Part shown: one piece after another, positions 34,001 to 42,724 of the stretch
How the letters are laid out: the number at the start of each line of letters is the position of its first letter
How positions within the stretch are numbered: position 1 is the stretch's first letter
From: UBA288 sp050178135
Lineage (GTDB): Archaea; Halobacteriota; Methanomicrobia; Methanomicrobiales; Methanospirillaceae
Direction of reading: 5' to 3'
DNA length: 64,000 nt
NCBI GenBank assembly: GCA_050178135.1
Contig: JBFXGJ010000001.1
Location: 62,001 to 126,000 of the forward strand
The notes under the pieces: model-generated
The model's database searches: none
The model's input: the letters and a program-made list of their open reading frames with translations, nothing else
Told to the model about the DNA's origin: nothing
Position numbers and translations under genes: made by a program

Positions 34001-37000
34001 CGCTGGCTTCGGCGCTTGTCCTCGGGGGCATATGGTCGGCATCGCCGGCAGTGGCGTGGTATCTCAGCCAGCCCATCCCCGAGCCGAAGCCGGCTCTCAC
34101 CATGAAGCAGGTGCGGTTCCTGAAGTCGGTCTCACGGCGCACCTGGAGGTTCTTCGAGGTCTTCGTCGGTCCGGAGGAGAACTGGCTTGCGCCGGACAAT
34201 TACCAGGAGTACCCGGTCGAGCGGATTGCTCACCGAACATCGCCCACGGATATTGGGCTCGCCCTCCTCTCATCCCTCGCCGCGCTGGACCTCGGATACC
34301 TCTCGCCTGTCCAGCTCGTGGTTCGTCTCGAGCGAACATTCGAGACCCTGCGGCAGCTCGAGCGGTTCAAAGGGCACTTATTCAACTGGTACGATACGAT
34401 TACGCTCGACCCACTCCCGCCCCGCTATGTTTCGACCGTCGATTCGGGGAACCTCATAAGTCTCTTGGTCGCACTTCGCGAAGGGCTCAACGAGCTCGGG
34501 GGGATGCCGGTGCTCCCTGACTCTGCCCTCGACGGGATCCTGGACACAGTCAGGGAACTCCAGGCGGCAGTCGGAATGACCGAGCATGACCGGGACGACC
34601 TGACGTATGTCTCACCCCGTATCCGGGATCGGATCGACCGGATCGAGGGACTTCTTATCGCTCCTCGGGCGAGCTGCGCAGAGCGATACGACGTTCTTCA
34701 TCGGTGCGCTGCCATGGTGCAGCCGGTTGCCGGCGACCTCAGGACGAATGCGGACGAGGAGGTCCGATGGTGGTCGAGCGCCCTCGAGCGACAGGTCCAT
34801 GGTCTCCTGGGCTATGTCGACGAACTGCTTGGTTGGTGGGTCAGCGCTCCCCGTGACGAGGCCTTCTGGAACCGTGTCTCCGGATTCGGGTCCAATCATG
34901 TCGAATTGATCAGAGCCGCCCTTATCGCGGGCGATGCCGCATCTCCGGGACTTATCTCGTTGCGGCAGATGGAGGCCGATCTCCTGCCCGTCCTCGACCG
35001 ACTCCTGACCCAACTGGCGACTGCAAGGGACGCCTCAGGCAAGGCGCAGTCCGATGCGGCCCAGCTCATGAACCTGCGCGAGGGGCTACGCAGCAGCGCC
35101 GGGAGTGCAGGGGTGATGCTCGATCGAATCGAGCGGTTGGGGGCGCACTGTTCCGACCTCGCAGAGGCAGAGATGACCTTTCTGTTCGATCCGACTCGGG
35201 ACCTGCTTGCAATCGGGTACAACGTCACGGAGCTTCGACGGGACCCGTCATATTACGACCTCCTCGCATCGGAGGCCCGTCTCGCCTCTTTCATCGGTAT
35301 CTCGACCGGCGAACTACCCCAGATGCATTGGTTCGCTCTCGGACGACTCCTCACCACGAATTCGGGGGGCCCACTCCTCCTGTCGTGGTCGGGATCGATG
35401 TTCGAATACCTGATGCCGCTCCTTGTGATGCCCAACTATCCCGAGACGCTCCTGGAGCAGACAGGTATCGCTGCAGTCCGCCGACAGATCGAGTACGGTC
35501 GCCTACGGGGAGTGCCCTGGGGGGTCTCCGAGTCAGGCTACAACCTGACCGATGCGAACCTCAACTACCAGTACCGGGCTTTTGGAGTGCCAGGGTTGGG
35601 TTTCAAACGTGGTCTGGGGGAGGACCTCGTAATCGCACCGTATGCGAGTGCGCTCGCATTGATGGTCCTCCCGGTCGAGGCAATTGAGAACCTCGAGTTG
35701 CTGGCCTCGACCGGCTTCCTCGGGAGATATGGGTTCTACGAAGCGATCGACTACACTCCTTCCCGTGTTTCGCATGGACAGAACCACGCGATCGTTCGGT
35801 CTTTCATGGCTCACCATTCAGGGATGTCGTTGCTGGCGTTCGTCTCGGTCCTCCTCGACCGGCCGATGCAGCGCAGATTTTTCGCGGTCCCCGAGGTCCG
35901 AGCGACGGACCTGCTGCTCCAGGAACGCGTCCCGAAGGTCACACCATTCTATCCTCACGCAATCCGTCGGGACGGAATGGTCCGCCGGGGGGCGGAAGGA
36001 GAGGCGCTCATCCGGGTCTTTTCAACGCCGTATACCCCGCGTCCGGAGGTGCATCTTCTCTCCAACGGCCGGTATCACGTGATGGTCACGAATGCTGGCG
36101 GGGGGTACTCCCGGTGGCGGGACATCGAGTTGACGCGCTGGCGTGAGGATCCGGTCGCTGACGGATATGGGTTCTTCTGCTACGTGCGTGACGTCGAGAG
36201 CGGTCGGTTCTGGTCGTCGTGCTTCCAGCCGACCCTTGAGGAAGCGGAGCACTACGAGGCGATCTTTCAGCAGGCCCGGGCTGAGTTCAGGCGGCGAGAC
36301 GATGAGATCGATGTCCACACGGACGCGATGGTCTCCCCCGAGGACGATCTTGAGCTCCGGCGCATCCGGATCACGAACCGTTCGTGGCGCCGAAGAACGG
36401 TGGAGCTGACCAGCTATGCAGAGGTCGTCCTCGCACCTGCGGGCCAGGACGTCTCCCACCCAGCCTTCTCCAATCTCTTCGTGACGACCGAACTGATGCC
36501 TGAGCGAAACGCAATCCTCGTCACCCGGCGACCTCGTTCATCGGGAGAACACTCCCCGTGGCTCGTGCACATGATGGTCGTTGAAGGGATGACCGTGCGC
36601 ACCACGTCATTCGAAACCGACCGCGCCCGGTTCGTGGGGCGAGGGCACACGCTCGCTGACCCGGTTGCGATGACGGACTCCTCGACCCTCTCCGGGACCT
36701 CGGGCTCGGTCCTCGACCCGATCGTGGCCATCAGGCGCACGGTCGCAATCGAACCCCAGGAGACCGTGACGATCCACCTCTACCTCGGTTTCGGTGAAAA
36801 CCGGGAACGCATCCTGGAACTGGTGGAGAAGTACCAGGATGTCTACATGGGCGACCGGGTGGCAGAACTGGCCTGGACCCATACCCAGGTGATGCTGCGC
36901 CAGCTCAACGCGACCGAGGCAGACGCCCAGGTCTTCGCACAACTCGCGTCGGCCATCATCTATCTGAACCCAGCACGTCGTGCCCCCGCGGACATCATCG

Positions 37001-39870
37001 GCAGGAACCGCCGGGGCCAGAGCGGACTCTGGGGATACGGCATCTCGGGTGACAACCCTCTCGTCCTGGTCCGTATCGAGCAGACGTCCCGGGCAAGCCT
37101 CGTCCGGCAGATGATCCAGGCTCACGCATACTGGCATCGAAAGGGCCTCATCGCCGACCTTTTGATCTGGAACGAGGATATGACCGGTTATCGCCAGGAC
37201 CTGAACGATGAACTCCAGCGCCAGGCGGCCCTCGGACCGGACCCCCACCTGGTCGACCGACCGGGCGGTATCTTTATTCGTCGTTTCGATCAGATCCCCG
37301 AGGAGGACCGCATCCTGATACAATCGATTGCCCGCGTGATCGTGAGTGACCGGGACGGTTCCCTCGAGGAGCAGGTCGAACGAACGCGGTGGACCGAACC
37401 CCAGGTACCCCAGTTTCTTCCCAGCCGACAGCGTGCTGTACCTCTGCCCGAACCTCCCGGTGAGGGAGAGCAGCTCGAGTTCTTCAACGGTTTCGGCGGT
37501 TTCTCCTCCAATGGAAAGGAGTACGTGATAGAGAGCCGTCCTGGCCTGGTGACCCCTGCTCCCTGGGTGAACGTGCTTGCCAACCCCCAGTTCGGTTCGG
37601 TCATTTCTGAGGGCGGTTCGTCCTATTCCTGGTCGGAGAACGCCCATGAGTTCCGGCTCACTCCCTGGTGGAACGACCCCATAACGGATCGGACCGGTGA
37701 GGCGTTCTACCTGCGGGACGAGGAGACGGGTGCGTTCTGGTCCCTCTCCCCCCTGCCAGCACGTGGAGAAGGGACCTACATTACCCGGCATGGATTCGGA
37801 TACTCCATCTTCGAGCATAGCGAGGACGGGCTCTCGACGACCATGAATGTCCACGTCGCGGTCGACACCCCGGTCAAGACCTGGCATGTTCGTGTGCGCA
37901 ACCGTTCGGGACGGGCTCGCAAGGTCTCCATCACGGGGTACGTCGAGTGGGTCCTCGGTGATCTACGGCAGTCCACAGCAATGCACGTATCGACCGAGGT
38001 TGATCCCCTCACGGGGGCCCTCTTTGCCCGGAACCCATACAACACCGACTTCTCTGACCGCGTTGCGTTCTTCGACGTGAACGAACAGAACCGGACCGTC
38101 ACAGGTGATCGGCACGAATTTCTCGGCAGAAACGGCCGCCTTGTCCATCCGGCTGCCCTCAACCGCGCTCGACTCTCTGGGAGGGTTGGAGCGGGGCTCG
38201 ATCCCTGTGGTGCGGTCCAGGCGGCGATAGACCTCTCTGATGGGCAGAGTGTCGACATCGTCTTCGTGATGGGTGTGGGTCGCGGTCTCGACGAAGCACG
38301 TTCGCTCGTGAAGCGGCATCAAGGGGTCGGGCCAGCCCGCTCCTCGCTACAATCAGTCCGCCAGTACTGGGACTGGACCCTGTCCGCGGTGACCGTCGAG
38401 ACTCCCGACCGTTCCGTGGATCTCCTCCTGAATGGATGGCTCCTCTACCAGGTGATCTCGGCCCGGCTCTGGGGCCGTTCGGGTTACTACCAGTCAGGCG
38501 GTGCTTTCGGGTTCCGGGACCAGCTCCAGGATGTGATGGCACTCGTCCATGCCGAACCGATGATGATTCGAAAACACCTCCTCACGGCTGCCGGTCACCA
38601 GTTCCTGGAGGGCGATGTCCTGCACTGGTGGCATCCGCCGAATGACCGGGGCGTCAGGACACGCTGTTCCGATGATTATCTCTGGCTCCCATTCGTCACC
38701 TGTCGATATGTCTTCTCGACCAGGGACACCGGCATCCTCTCGGAACGGGTGAACTTCCTTGAAGGGAGGCCGCTCCTGCCGGACGAGGAGGCCTACTACG
38801 ACCTTCCAACCGTCTCGGATGAACAGGGCACGCTCTACGATCATTGCGTCAGGGCGATCGAGTACGGACTTCGGTTCGGTGCCCACGGTCTGCCACTGAT
38901 GGGCTCGGGTGATTGGAACGACGGGATGAACCGTGTGGGTGCGTTGGGGGCAGGCGAGTCGGTCTGGCTCGGTTTCTTCCTCTACTCGGTCCTGCTCCAA
39001 TTTTCGGGAATTGCCCGAATCCGTGGCGACGATGCTTTTGCCGAGCGGTGCGTCCAGGAGGCATCCCGCCTTGCGACGAACCTCGAGAAGGCCGGGTGGG
39101 ACGGCGAATGGTATCGTCGGGCCTACTTTGACGATGGGTCGCCGATCGGCTCCTCCGCCAACGAGGAGTGCCAGATCGATTCCATCTCCCAATCGTGGGC
39201 GGTGCTCTCGGGGGCAGCGGAGCGGGAGCGTTCCCGAATGGCCCTCGCCTCTCTCGAACGGCTCCTGGTGCGCAGGGGAGACCGCCTGATCGCTCTCCTC
39301 GCCCCTCCATTCGACCACGTCGAGCCGTCACCGGGATACATCCGAGGGTACGTCCCTGGTGTGCGTGAGAACGGGGGTCAGTACACCCACGCGGCGATCT
39401 GGGCGGTCATGGCCTTTGCCGCCCTCGGACAGCCGCAGAAGGCCTGGGAACTCTTCGACCTCATCAACCCGATCCGGCACGCCCAGTCCCGGGCAGCCGC
39501 AGAGGTCTACCGGGTCGAGCCCTACGTCGTCTCTGCGGATGTCTATGCAGTCGAGCCTCATATCGGGCGCGGAGGGTGGACCTGGTACACGGGCTCCGCG
39601 GGCTGGATGTACCAGCTCCTCGTCGAATCCTTAATCGGTGTCCGTTTGGACGTGGACCATCTCCGGTTCTCGCCCTGCCTGCCGGCTGGCTGGGAACGGA
39701 TGGTGATTAACTACCGGTTCCACGAGACGGTCTACCGGTGTTTGATCCGGGCGACGGGTACGGCCTGTGGGATTCGTTCGGTCACGGTCGACGGCGTCGA
39801 ACAGCCGGAACGGACGGTCAAGCTGGTGAACGATCACCGGCAGCACGAAGTCGAGGTTGAGATCGGTTGA
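31066..39870 (+). CDS. Cyclic beta-1,2-glucan synthase-like giant protein (GT84 + DUF3131 + GH94)
   Basis: This single 2934-codon gene starts with GTG after a strong GGGGGGTGA site. Order of parts: a helical N-terminus (1-410); two membrane helices (about 425-480); a GT84 glycosyltransferase (VVVPTVISCEEDVNRLL about 505, DGDTELP about 643); membrane helices around 840-990; a DUF3131 glucoamylase-like domain (about 1020-1560); two GH94-linked beta-sandwich repeats (GGYSRWRDIELTRWREDP about 1678, and the second near 2150-2210, WWNDPITDRTGEAFY); and a GH94 phosphorylase (HWWHPPNDRGVRTRCSDDYLWL about 2520, GSGDWNDGMNRVG with catalytic Asp about 2614). This is the full plan of bacterial NdvB/ChvB/Cgs, which makes, cyclises and sizes beta-1,2-glucans at the membrane. 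No transporter (NdvA) lies nearby. Length equals the bacterial enzymes. Confidence 0.9.
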   Translation: MTSGLELLRRDIARLRERVTEGAATGPHCSDTQPLRAELLSADQLSVHAREMTGWYGVAMQGGEDRLLPRLAENEAVLVETFALITAALEKNRRIAPAGEWLLDNFYLIEEQIRTARRHLPLGYSRRLPCLETGPLAGYPRVYFIARELIAHNDGRVDQEVLSAFVGAYQSVTPLLLGELWAIPIMLRLALIENLRRVSIRIGANRVDSDSATLWADRMIEIAERDPKSMILVVAKMAESEPPMTSAFVAELARQLRGRSPVLSIALTWIEQRLAEESLTIEQMIQLETRSQAADQVSIGNSITSLRTLEGIDWREFVERLSVVEQVLRENPQDPYGAMDFATRDRYRHVVERLARHSLLTEEQVARKAMELAVNRRILVGGADRSAHVGYFLIDQGLPELEQTIDYRSSFFERLRRIGRRSPLPLYLGGIWLGSGLFTVICALQIELPWVPLLVLCLLVSLLIVASSQSAVSLVNWVAMLVAKPKILPRLDFSSGIPIEYRAVVVVPTVISCEEDVNRLLASLEVRYLGNRDPQLSFVLLTDLPAAESAELPGDDALIGHAVRGIEELNSRYAEVGRQPFLMLHRSRTWNAQEGRFMGYERKRGAIEALNRLLLDGDRSAFSMTAGDLDELSGTRYVLTLDGDTELPRDSARLLVGTAAHPLNQPVIDPILGRVIAGYGVFQPRIGLSLTELSRSRYVRIFGGEPGIDPYTRAVSDVYQDLFREASFIGKGCYDLAAFGTTLGLRFPENRILSHDLIEGSYARTALVTDVVLFEDYPPRYLADISRRHRWTRGDWQIGAWALPFVPDLNGGHQPNTLSALSRWKILDNLRRSLVAPAELLLFLVSWVALPNPVFWTGLVAALIFAPPIITFLFQVLQKPRDLTILLHIADLLRSVPRYFAQPLLSLILLPFEAALSLDAILRTLGRLFVTHRRLLEWTTSRDAGRTEADLAGHYWRMWPAVVAGMGSVALTCLFRPEALASALVLGGIWSASPAVAWYLSQPIPEPKPALTMKQVRFLKSVSRRTWRFFEVFVGPEENWLAPDNYQEYPVERIAHRTSPTDIGLALLSSLAALDLGYLSPVQLVVRLERTFETLRQLERFKGHLFNWYDTITLDPLPPRYVSTVDSGNLISLLVALREGLNELGGMPVLPDSALDGILDTVRELQAAVGMTEHDRDDLTYVSPRIRDRIDRIEGLLIAPRASCAERYDVLHRCAAMVQPVAGDLRTNADEEVRWWSSALERQVHGLLGYVDELLGWWVSAPRDEAFWNRVSGFGSNHVELIRAALIAGDAASPGLISLRQMEADLLPVLDRLLTQLATARDASGKAQSDAAQLMNLREGLRSSAGSAGVMLDRIERLGAHCSDLAEAEMTFLFDPTRDLLAIGYNVTELRRDPSYYDLLASEARLASFIGISTGELPQMHWFALGRLLTTNSGGPLLLSWSGSMFEYLMPLLVMPNYPETLLEQTGIAAVRRQIEYGRLRGVPWGVSESGYNLTDANLNYQYRAFGVPGLGFKRGLGEDLVIAPYASALALMVLPVEAIENLELLASTGFLGRYGFYEAIDYTPSRVSHGQNHAIVRSFMAHHSGMSLLAFVSVLLDRPMQRRFFAVPEVRATDLLLQERVPKVTPFYPHAIRRDGMVRRGAEGEALIRVFSTPYTPRPEVHLLSNGRYHVMVTNAGGGYSRWRDIELTRWREDPVADGYGFFCYVRDVESGRFWSSCFQPTLEEAEHYEAIFQQARAEFRRRDDEIDVHTDAMVSPEDDLELRRIRITNRSWRRRTVELTSYAEVVLAPAGQDVSHPAFSNLFVTTELMPERNAILVTRRPRSSGEHSPWLVHMMVVEGMTVRTTSFETDRARFVGRGHTLADPVAMTDSSTLSGTSGSVLDPIVAIRRTVAIEPQETVTIHLYLGFGENRERILELVEKYQDVYMGDRVAELAWTHTQVMLRQLNATEADAQVFAQLASAIIYLNPARRAPADIIGRNRRGQSGLWGYGISGDNPLVLVRIEQTSRASLVRQMIQAHAYWHRKGLIADLLIWNEDMTGYRQDLNDELQRQAALGPDPHLVDRPGGIFIRRFDQIPEEDRILIQSIARVIVSDRDGSLEEQVERTRWTEPQVPQFLPSRQRAVPLPEPPGEGEQLEFFNGFGGFSSNGKEYVIESRPGLVTPAPWVNVLANPQFGSVISEGGSSYSWSENAHEFRLTPWWNDPITDRTGEAFYLRDEETGAFWSLSPLPARGEGTYITRHGFGYSIFEHSEDGLSTTMNVHVAVDTPVKTWHVRVRNRSGRARKVSITGYVEWVLGDLRQSTAMHVSTEVDPLTGALFARNPYNTDFSDRVAFFDVNEQNRTVTGDRHEFLGRNGRLVHPAALNRARLSGRVGAGLDPCGAVQAAIDLSDGQSVDIVFVMGVGRGLDEARSLVKRHQGVGPARSSLQSVRQYWDWTLSAVTVETPDRSVDLLLNGWLLYQVISARLWGRSGYYQSGGAFGFRDQLQDVMALVHAEPMMIRKHLLTAAGHQFLEGDVLHWWHPPNDRGVRTRCSDDYLWLPFVTCRYVFSTRDTGILSERVNFLEGRPLLPDEEAYYDLPTVSDEQGTLYDHCVRAIEYGLRFGAHGLPLMGSGDWNDGMNRVGALGAGESVWLGFFLYSVLLQFSGIARIRGDDAFAERCVQEASRLATNLEKAGWDGEWYRRAYFDDGSPIGSSANEECQIDSISQSWAVLSGAAERERSRMALASLERLLVRRGDRLIALLAPPFDHVEPSPGYIRGYVPGVRENGGQYTHAAIWAVMAFAALGQPQKAWELFDLINPIRHAQSRAAAEVYRVEPYVVSADVYAVEPHIGRGGWTWYTGSAGWMYQLLVESLIGVRLDVDHLRFSPCLPAGWERMVINYRFHETVYRCLIRATGTACGIRSVTVDGVEQPERTVKLVNDHRQHEVEVEIG

Positions 39871-39883
39871 TCCAGCGATCGGT

Positions 39884-39906
39884 GTCTTCATTTTTTCCTT
39901 TTTATC
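39884..39906 (+). terminator. Poly-T terminator after the glucan synthase gene
   Basis: Two runs of T (TTTTTT and TTTTT) lie within 35 bases of the stop codon at 39870, the usual archaeal oligo-T termination signal. Confidence 0.45.
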
Positions 39907-40054
39907 GAATGCCGTGCTCACCGAGTGAGTGCCACCCACTCTTCTCTTCCTCATGGTGACTGGAAACGATGCCACCTTTCGCCGTCGCACGGCAGCACGA
40001 TCGCACGAGAACACGAAGGATTCGGATAGACCGGGGAACGCAGAAAATGGTATT

Positions 40055-40666
40055 TTAGGAAAAAAAGGTAATATGCCGGCGGATTGCCAGTAGAGCAACC
40101 GCAGCAAGTGCGACGATTGAGAGGGCGGCAGAGGGAAGTCCGGCGCGCGTCGTGGTGGGTGTGATCGGCTGGACCGTCGTTCCGGGGACATCTGATGCTG
40201 ATTCGGATGGAACGACCGAGGTGATCGTCTCGAGCGTGATCTCGGTGATCGGCGTCACCGCGGTGAAGGTCTCGAGAGGAGTTGTAGTGAGGGTCAGTGT
40301 CGTCGTCGCATTCTCGTCATCCGTGAGCGTGGCGTTGGGCGTCATGGACACTGTGGGAGTGCGCTTCATCGTAATGGCTGATACAACCCCGGTATACTCA
40401 TCCGAGTCCGATGTCGAACTCGAAGCAGGTGCCTCGAAGGGTGTCACATACGCGATGATGGTCCCGTAACCTTCAGGAACGGTTGTGGTTGTCTCGTTGA
40501 ATAGAGGCGTGATGGTTGGTTCGGCGTTGGGGGACTCGTTTACCACGGCCGTGATGGTCGGCTCGATGGTGTTGGATACATTCAATGACGGCAACAATTC
40601 AGGCGTCGTAGTAGTGACGACATTTTCAGCTGCAACCGGGGTGGATCCTGTGACAAAGAGCTCCAT
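40055..40666 (-). CDS. Thr-rich surface protein with C-terminal sorting/anchor signal; signal peptide likely frameshifted
   Basis: The open frame gives 203 residues from ATG 40666, very rich in Thr, Ser, Pro and acidic residues (many potential glycosylation sites). It ends TTTRAGLPSAALSIVALA, a hydrophobic helix and a basic tail IRRH. This layout (Thr-rich stalk, LP-containing hydrophobic helix, basic end) is that of archaeal surface proteins processed by an archaeosortase. The frame's own N-terminus is not a full signal peptide. An ATG at 40710 with MKFNK is out of frame by one base; adding one A in the AAAA tract at 40694-40697 would give MKFNKNNLESLLWLIMELF...TPVAA, a good signal peptide. 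Function is unknown. Confidence 0.62.
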   Translation of the reverse strand: MELFVTGSTPVAAENVVTTTTPELLPSLNVSNTIEPTITAVVNESPNAEPTITPLFNETTTTVPEGYGTIIAYVTPFEAPASSSTSDSDEYTGVVSAITMKRTPTVSMTPNATLTDDENATTTLTLTTTPLETFTAVTPITEITLETITSVVPSESASDVPGTTVQPITPTTTRAGLPSAALSIVALAAVALLAIRRHITFFS

Positions 40667-40710
40667 AATGAGCCAAAGAAGAGATTCGAGGTTATTTTAT
40701 TGAATTTCAT

Positions 40711-41006
40711 GGGTCTGGGCGTATGCCGGTTTCTGGTATGAAGATTTCGAGTTCGATCCGGCTGCGCCTCCATGGGGTGGATGGAAAACCCGTACCTGGG
40801 TCGAAAAAAATTGTGTTCGATCTCAGGTCTCATGCGAGCTTTCTTCCCTGGAATTCGGGTGATGGTATCTCGTCTTTATCCCCCTCCTGTCACTCGCCGT
40901 GCATCGATGGGACTACTATCCAGACCTTCGAAAAAAATATCGGGCATCTCGAGGGAGGCAAACCAGGAGGGATGGGGTGCGCGCCTTCGAGGACTGCTGC
41001 GGGCGA
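40711..41006. other. Spacer between the Thr-rich gene and the acyl-CoA synthetase gene
   Basis: With the 44 bp that hold the out-of-frame signal peptide start, this is a 340-bp gap between annotated frames. Short plus-strand open frames (40723-41010, 40772-41149) have no ribosome site or family feature. I see no gene in it. Confidence 0.45.
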
Positions 41007-42536
41007 TTAATGGGTCTGCTCTCTCAGGCTCCTTCGAAGGAGTTTCCACCCATGCACCCGAGGGAGGTTCTCGACCAGTTCGAGTCGGCGGGGAATCTTG
41101 TACCCAGCAAGGCGCGATTCGCAGTATCTCCGCAGTTCTTCCAGAGTGATTGAACGACCAGGTGCCGCAACAACCGCCGCAACCGGGATCTCCCCGCGCC
41201 GCTCGTCCGGAATGCCGTATACCGCGACGTCCTGGACTGCATCGTGTCCGATGATTACGTCTTCGACCTCGGTCGGGTAGATCTTCCAGCCCGACATGAT
41301 GATCATGTCCTTCTTTCGGTCCGTGATGAAGAGGATTCCGTCCTCATCGAGGACGCCGATGTCACCGGTCAGGAACCACCCATCTTCGCGGAATACTTCC
41401 GCCGTCGCTTCCGGCTGGTTCCAGTAACCACAGGCGACCGAGGGGCCTCGGAGGGCGATCTCTCCGGCAACTCCGAAGGGGAGCTCCTGATCGGGGTTTT
41501 CGGCGTCCACGATTCGTACCTCGGTGTACCCAACCGCGACGCCGACCGAGCGGTAGCCTCTCGTGAGGTTGGGATAGGCGGGCAGCGTCACGGTGCCGGA
41601 ACCGATTACGATCGTCTCGGAGAGGCCGTACGCATTCGCGACCGGGATACCAAAACGCCGGTCGAATGCCTCCCAGATGCTGGGGAGGAGCGATCCGCCT
41701 CCCGAGATGATCACTCGCGCGGACTCGAGCGCCTGATCGGCCTCGGGGCCGGCGTGGACCAGGGCATGGATGACGGGAGGCATGCCGGCGAGGACAGTCG
41801 GCCGGAACTGGCGCGCGAGAGCCAGGTAGGAGTTCAATGAGAAGCGGGAGAGCGCCACCCAGGTCCCTCCAGCCCTCAGGGTGGCGAGGCCCCAGGAACA
41901 GCCGACATGTCCCATCGGGTAGATCCCGAGGTAGATGTCCGTGGGGGCCAGTGAAAGCGCCTCGCGTTCGGCGTCGAGGGCGGTGATCCAGGCACCATGG
42001 GTGAGCATCGCGCCCTTTGGCCGACCGGTTGTGCCGGCAGTGTACTGTATGTGGCAGAGATCATCGAAGGAGCAGTGGACCGGGCGCATCGAGGTCTCAC
42101 CCAACTGAAGGTCGTTCCACCCGACCTCGTCCTCCTCTCCATCGCCGACCACGATGCGATGGCGGAGGGTCGGGCATTGCCCCGCGATCGTCCGCACCAC
42201 CTTCGCTCCCTCCCGATCCGTGATGATCGCCACGGCTCCTGCATCGTTGATCGCGTGGGCGAGTTCGCGCTCGCGGTACACGATGTTCGTTGGGACGGCG
42301 ACGCCTCCCATCCGCCAGCTCGCGAGGTACCCAATCAGGTACTCAGCGGACGAGTCAAGGTAGATACAGACCCGGTCCCCCCGTTCGATACCGAGATCGA
42401 TAAGCCCGCGCGCAAGCCGGTTTGTCATCGCACGGAGTTCACGGTAACTGAGCGATCCTCCGCGGTCCGGCTGAACAAACGCGGTTTTGGCCTCGGGGAC
42501 GAGCCGCGCATCGAGGAGCGTGGTCACATTCGGCAT
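41007..42536 (-). CDS. Acyl-CoA synthetase (AMP-forming, class I adenylate-forming enzyme)
   Basis: A 509-aa enzyme: ATP loop YTAGTTGRPKGAM (about 170), the central VANAYGLSETIVIGSG (A5), GEIALRGPSVACGYWN (A6/A7), TGDIGVLDEDGILFITDRKKDMI (A7/A8) and PRVHGWKLLRR (a shifted A10 Lys near the end). It activates a carboxylic acid (probably a fatty or aromatic acid) to its CoA ester via an acyl-AMP. ATG 42536 (MPNVTTLLDAR) fits a leaderless start behind the TATA palindrome CCTATATAGG. It is divergent from the aldehyde dehydrogenase gene. Confidence 0.88.
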   Translation of the reverse strand: MPNVTTLLDARLVPEAKTAFVQPDRGGSLSYRELRAMTNRLARGLIDLGIERGDRVCIYLDSSAEYLIGYLASWRMGGVAVPTNIVYRERELAHAINDAGAVAIITDREGAKVVRTIAGQCPTLRHRIVVGDGEEDEVGWNDLQLGETSMRPVHCSFDDLCHIQYTAGTTGRPKGAMLTHGAWITALDAEREALSLAPTDIYLGIYPMGHVGCSWGLATLRAGGTWVALSRFSLNSYLALARQFRPTVLAGMPPVIHALVHAGPEADQALESARVIISGGGSLLPSIWEAFDRRFGIPVANAYGLSETIVIGSGTVTLPAYPNLTRGYRSVGVAVGYTEVRIVDAENPDQELPFGVAGEIALRGPSVACGYWNQPEATAEVFREDGWFLTGDIGVLDEDGILFITDRKKDMIIMSGWKIYPTEVEDVIIGHDAVQDVAVYGIPDERRGEIPVAAVVAAPGRSITLEELRRYCESRLAGYKIPRRLELVENLPRVHGWKLLRRSLREQTH

Positions 42537-42563
42537 GAGATGTGGTAGAGGTGTGTGGATCGG

Positions 42564-42573
42564 CCTATATAGG
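42564..42573 (-). promoter_or_regulatory. TATA box of acyl-CoA synthetase gene
   Basis: CCTATATAGG, itself palindromic, lies 28-37 nt upstream of the ATG at 42536 and no Shine-Dalgarno sequence follows, fitting a leaderless mRNA. Confidence 0.55.
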
Positions 42574-42724
42574 CATGGCGCTGGAACTGTTGCCCCCATT
42601 CCCATAACCGGAGATACCGGCATCGCGGAAAAAGGATACCAGAAACACTGCTCCGGCTCGGCCCTCTCGTGGGATATTTTTCCGACGGGAGAGTAGAATT
42701 ACCGGTCGACCAGTATATTGTAGT

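Noticed and set aside
36607..37887. 426-codon minus-strand frame inside the glucan synthase gene
   Set aside because: It lies fully opposite a well-supported domain and its translation is low-complexity and Arg/Gly-rich, like other shadow frames here.
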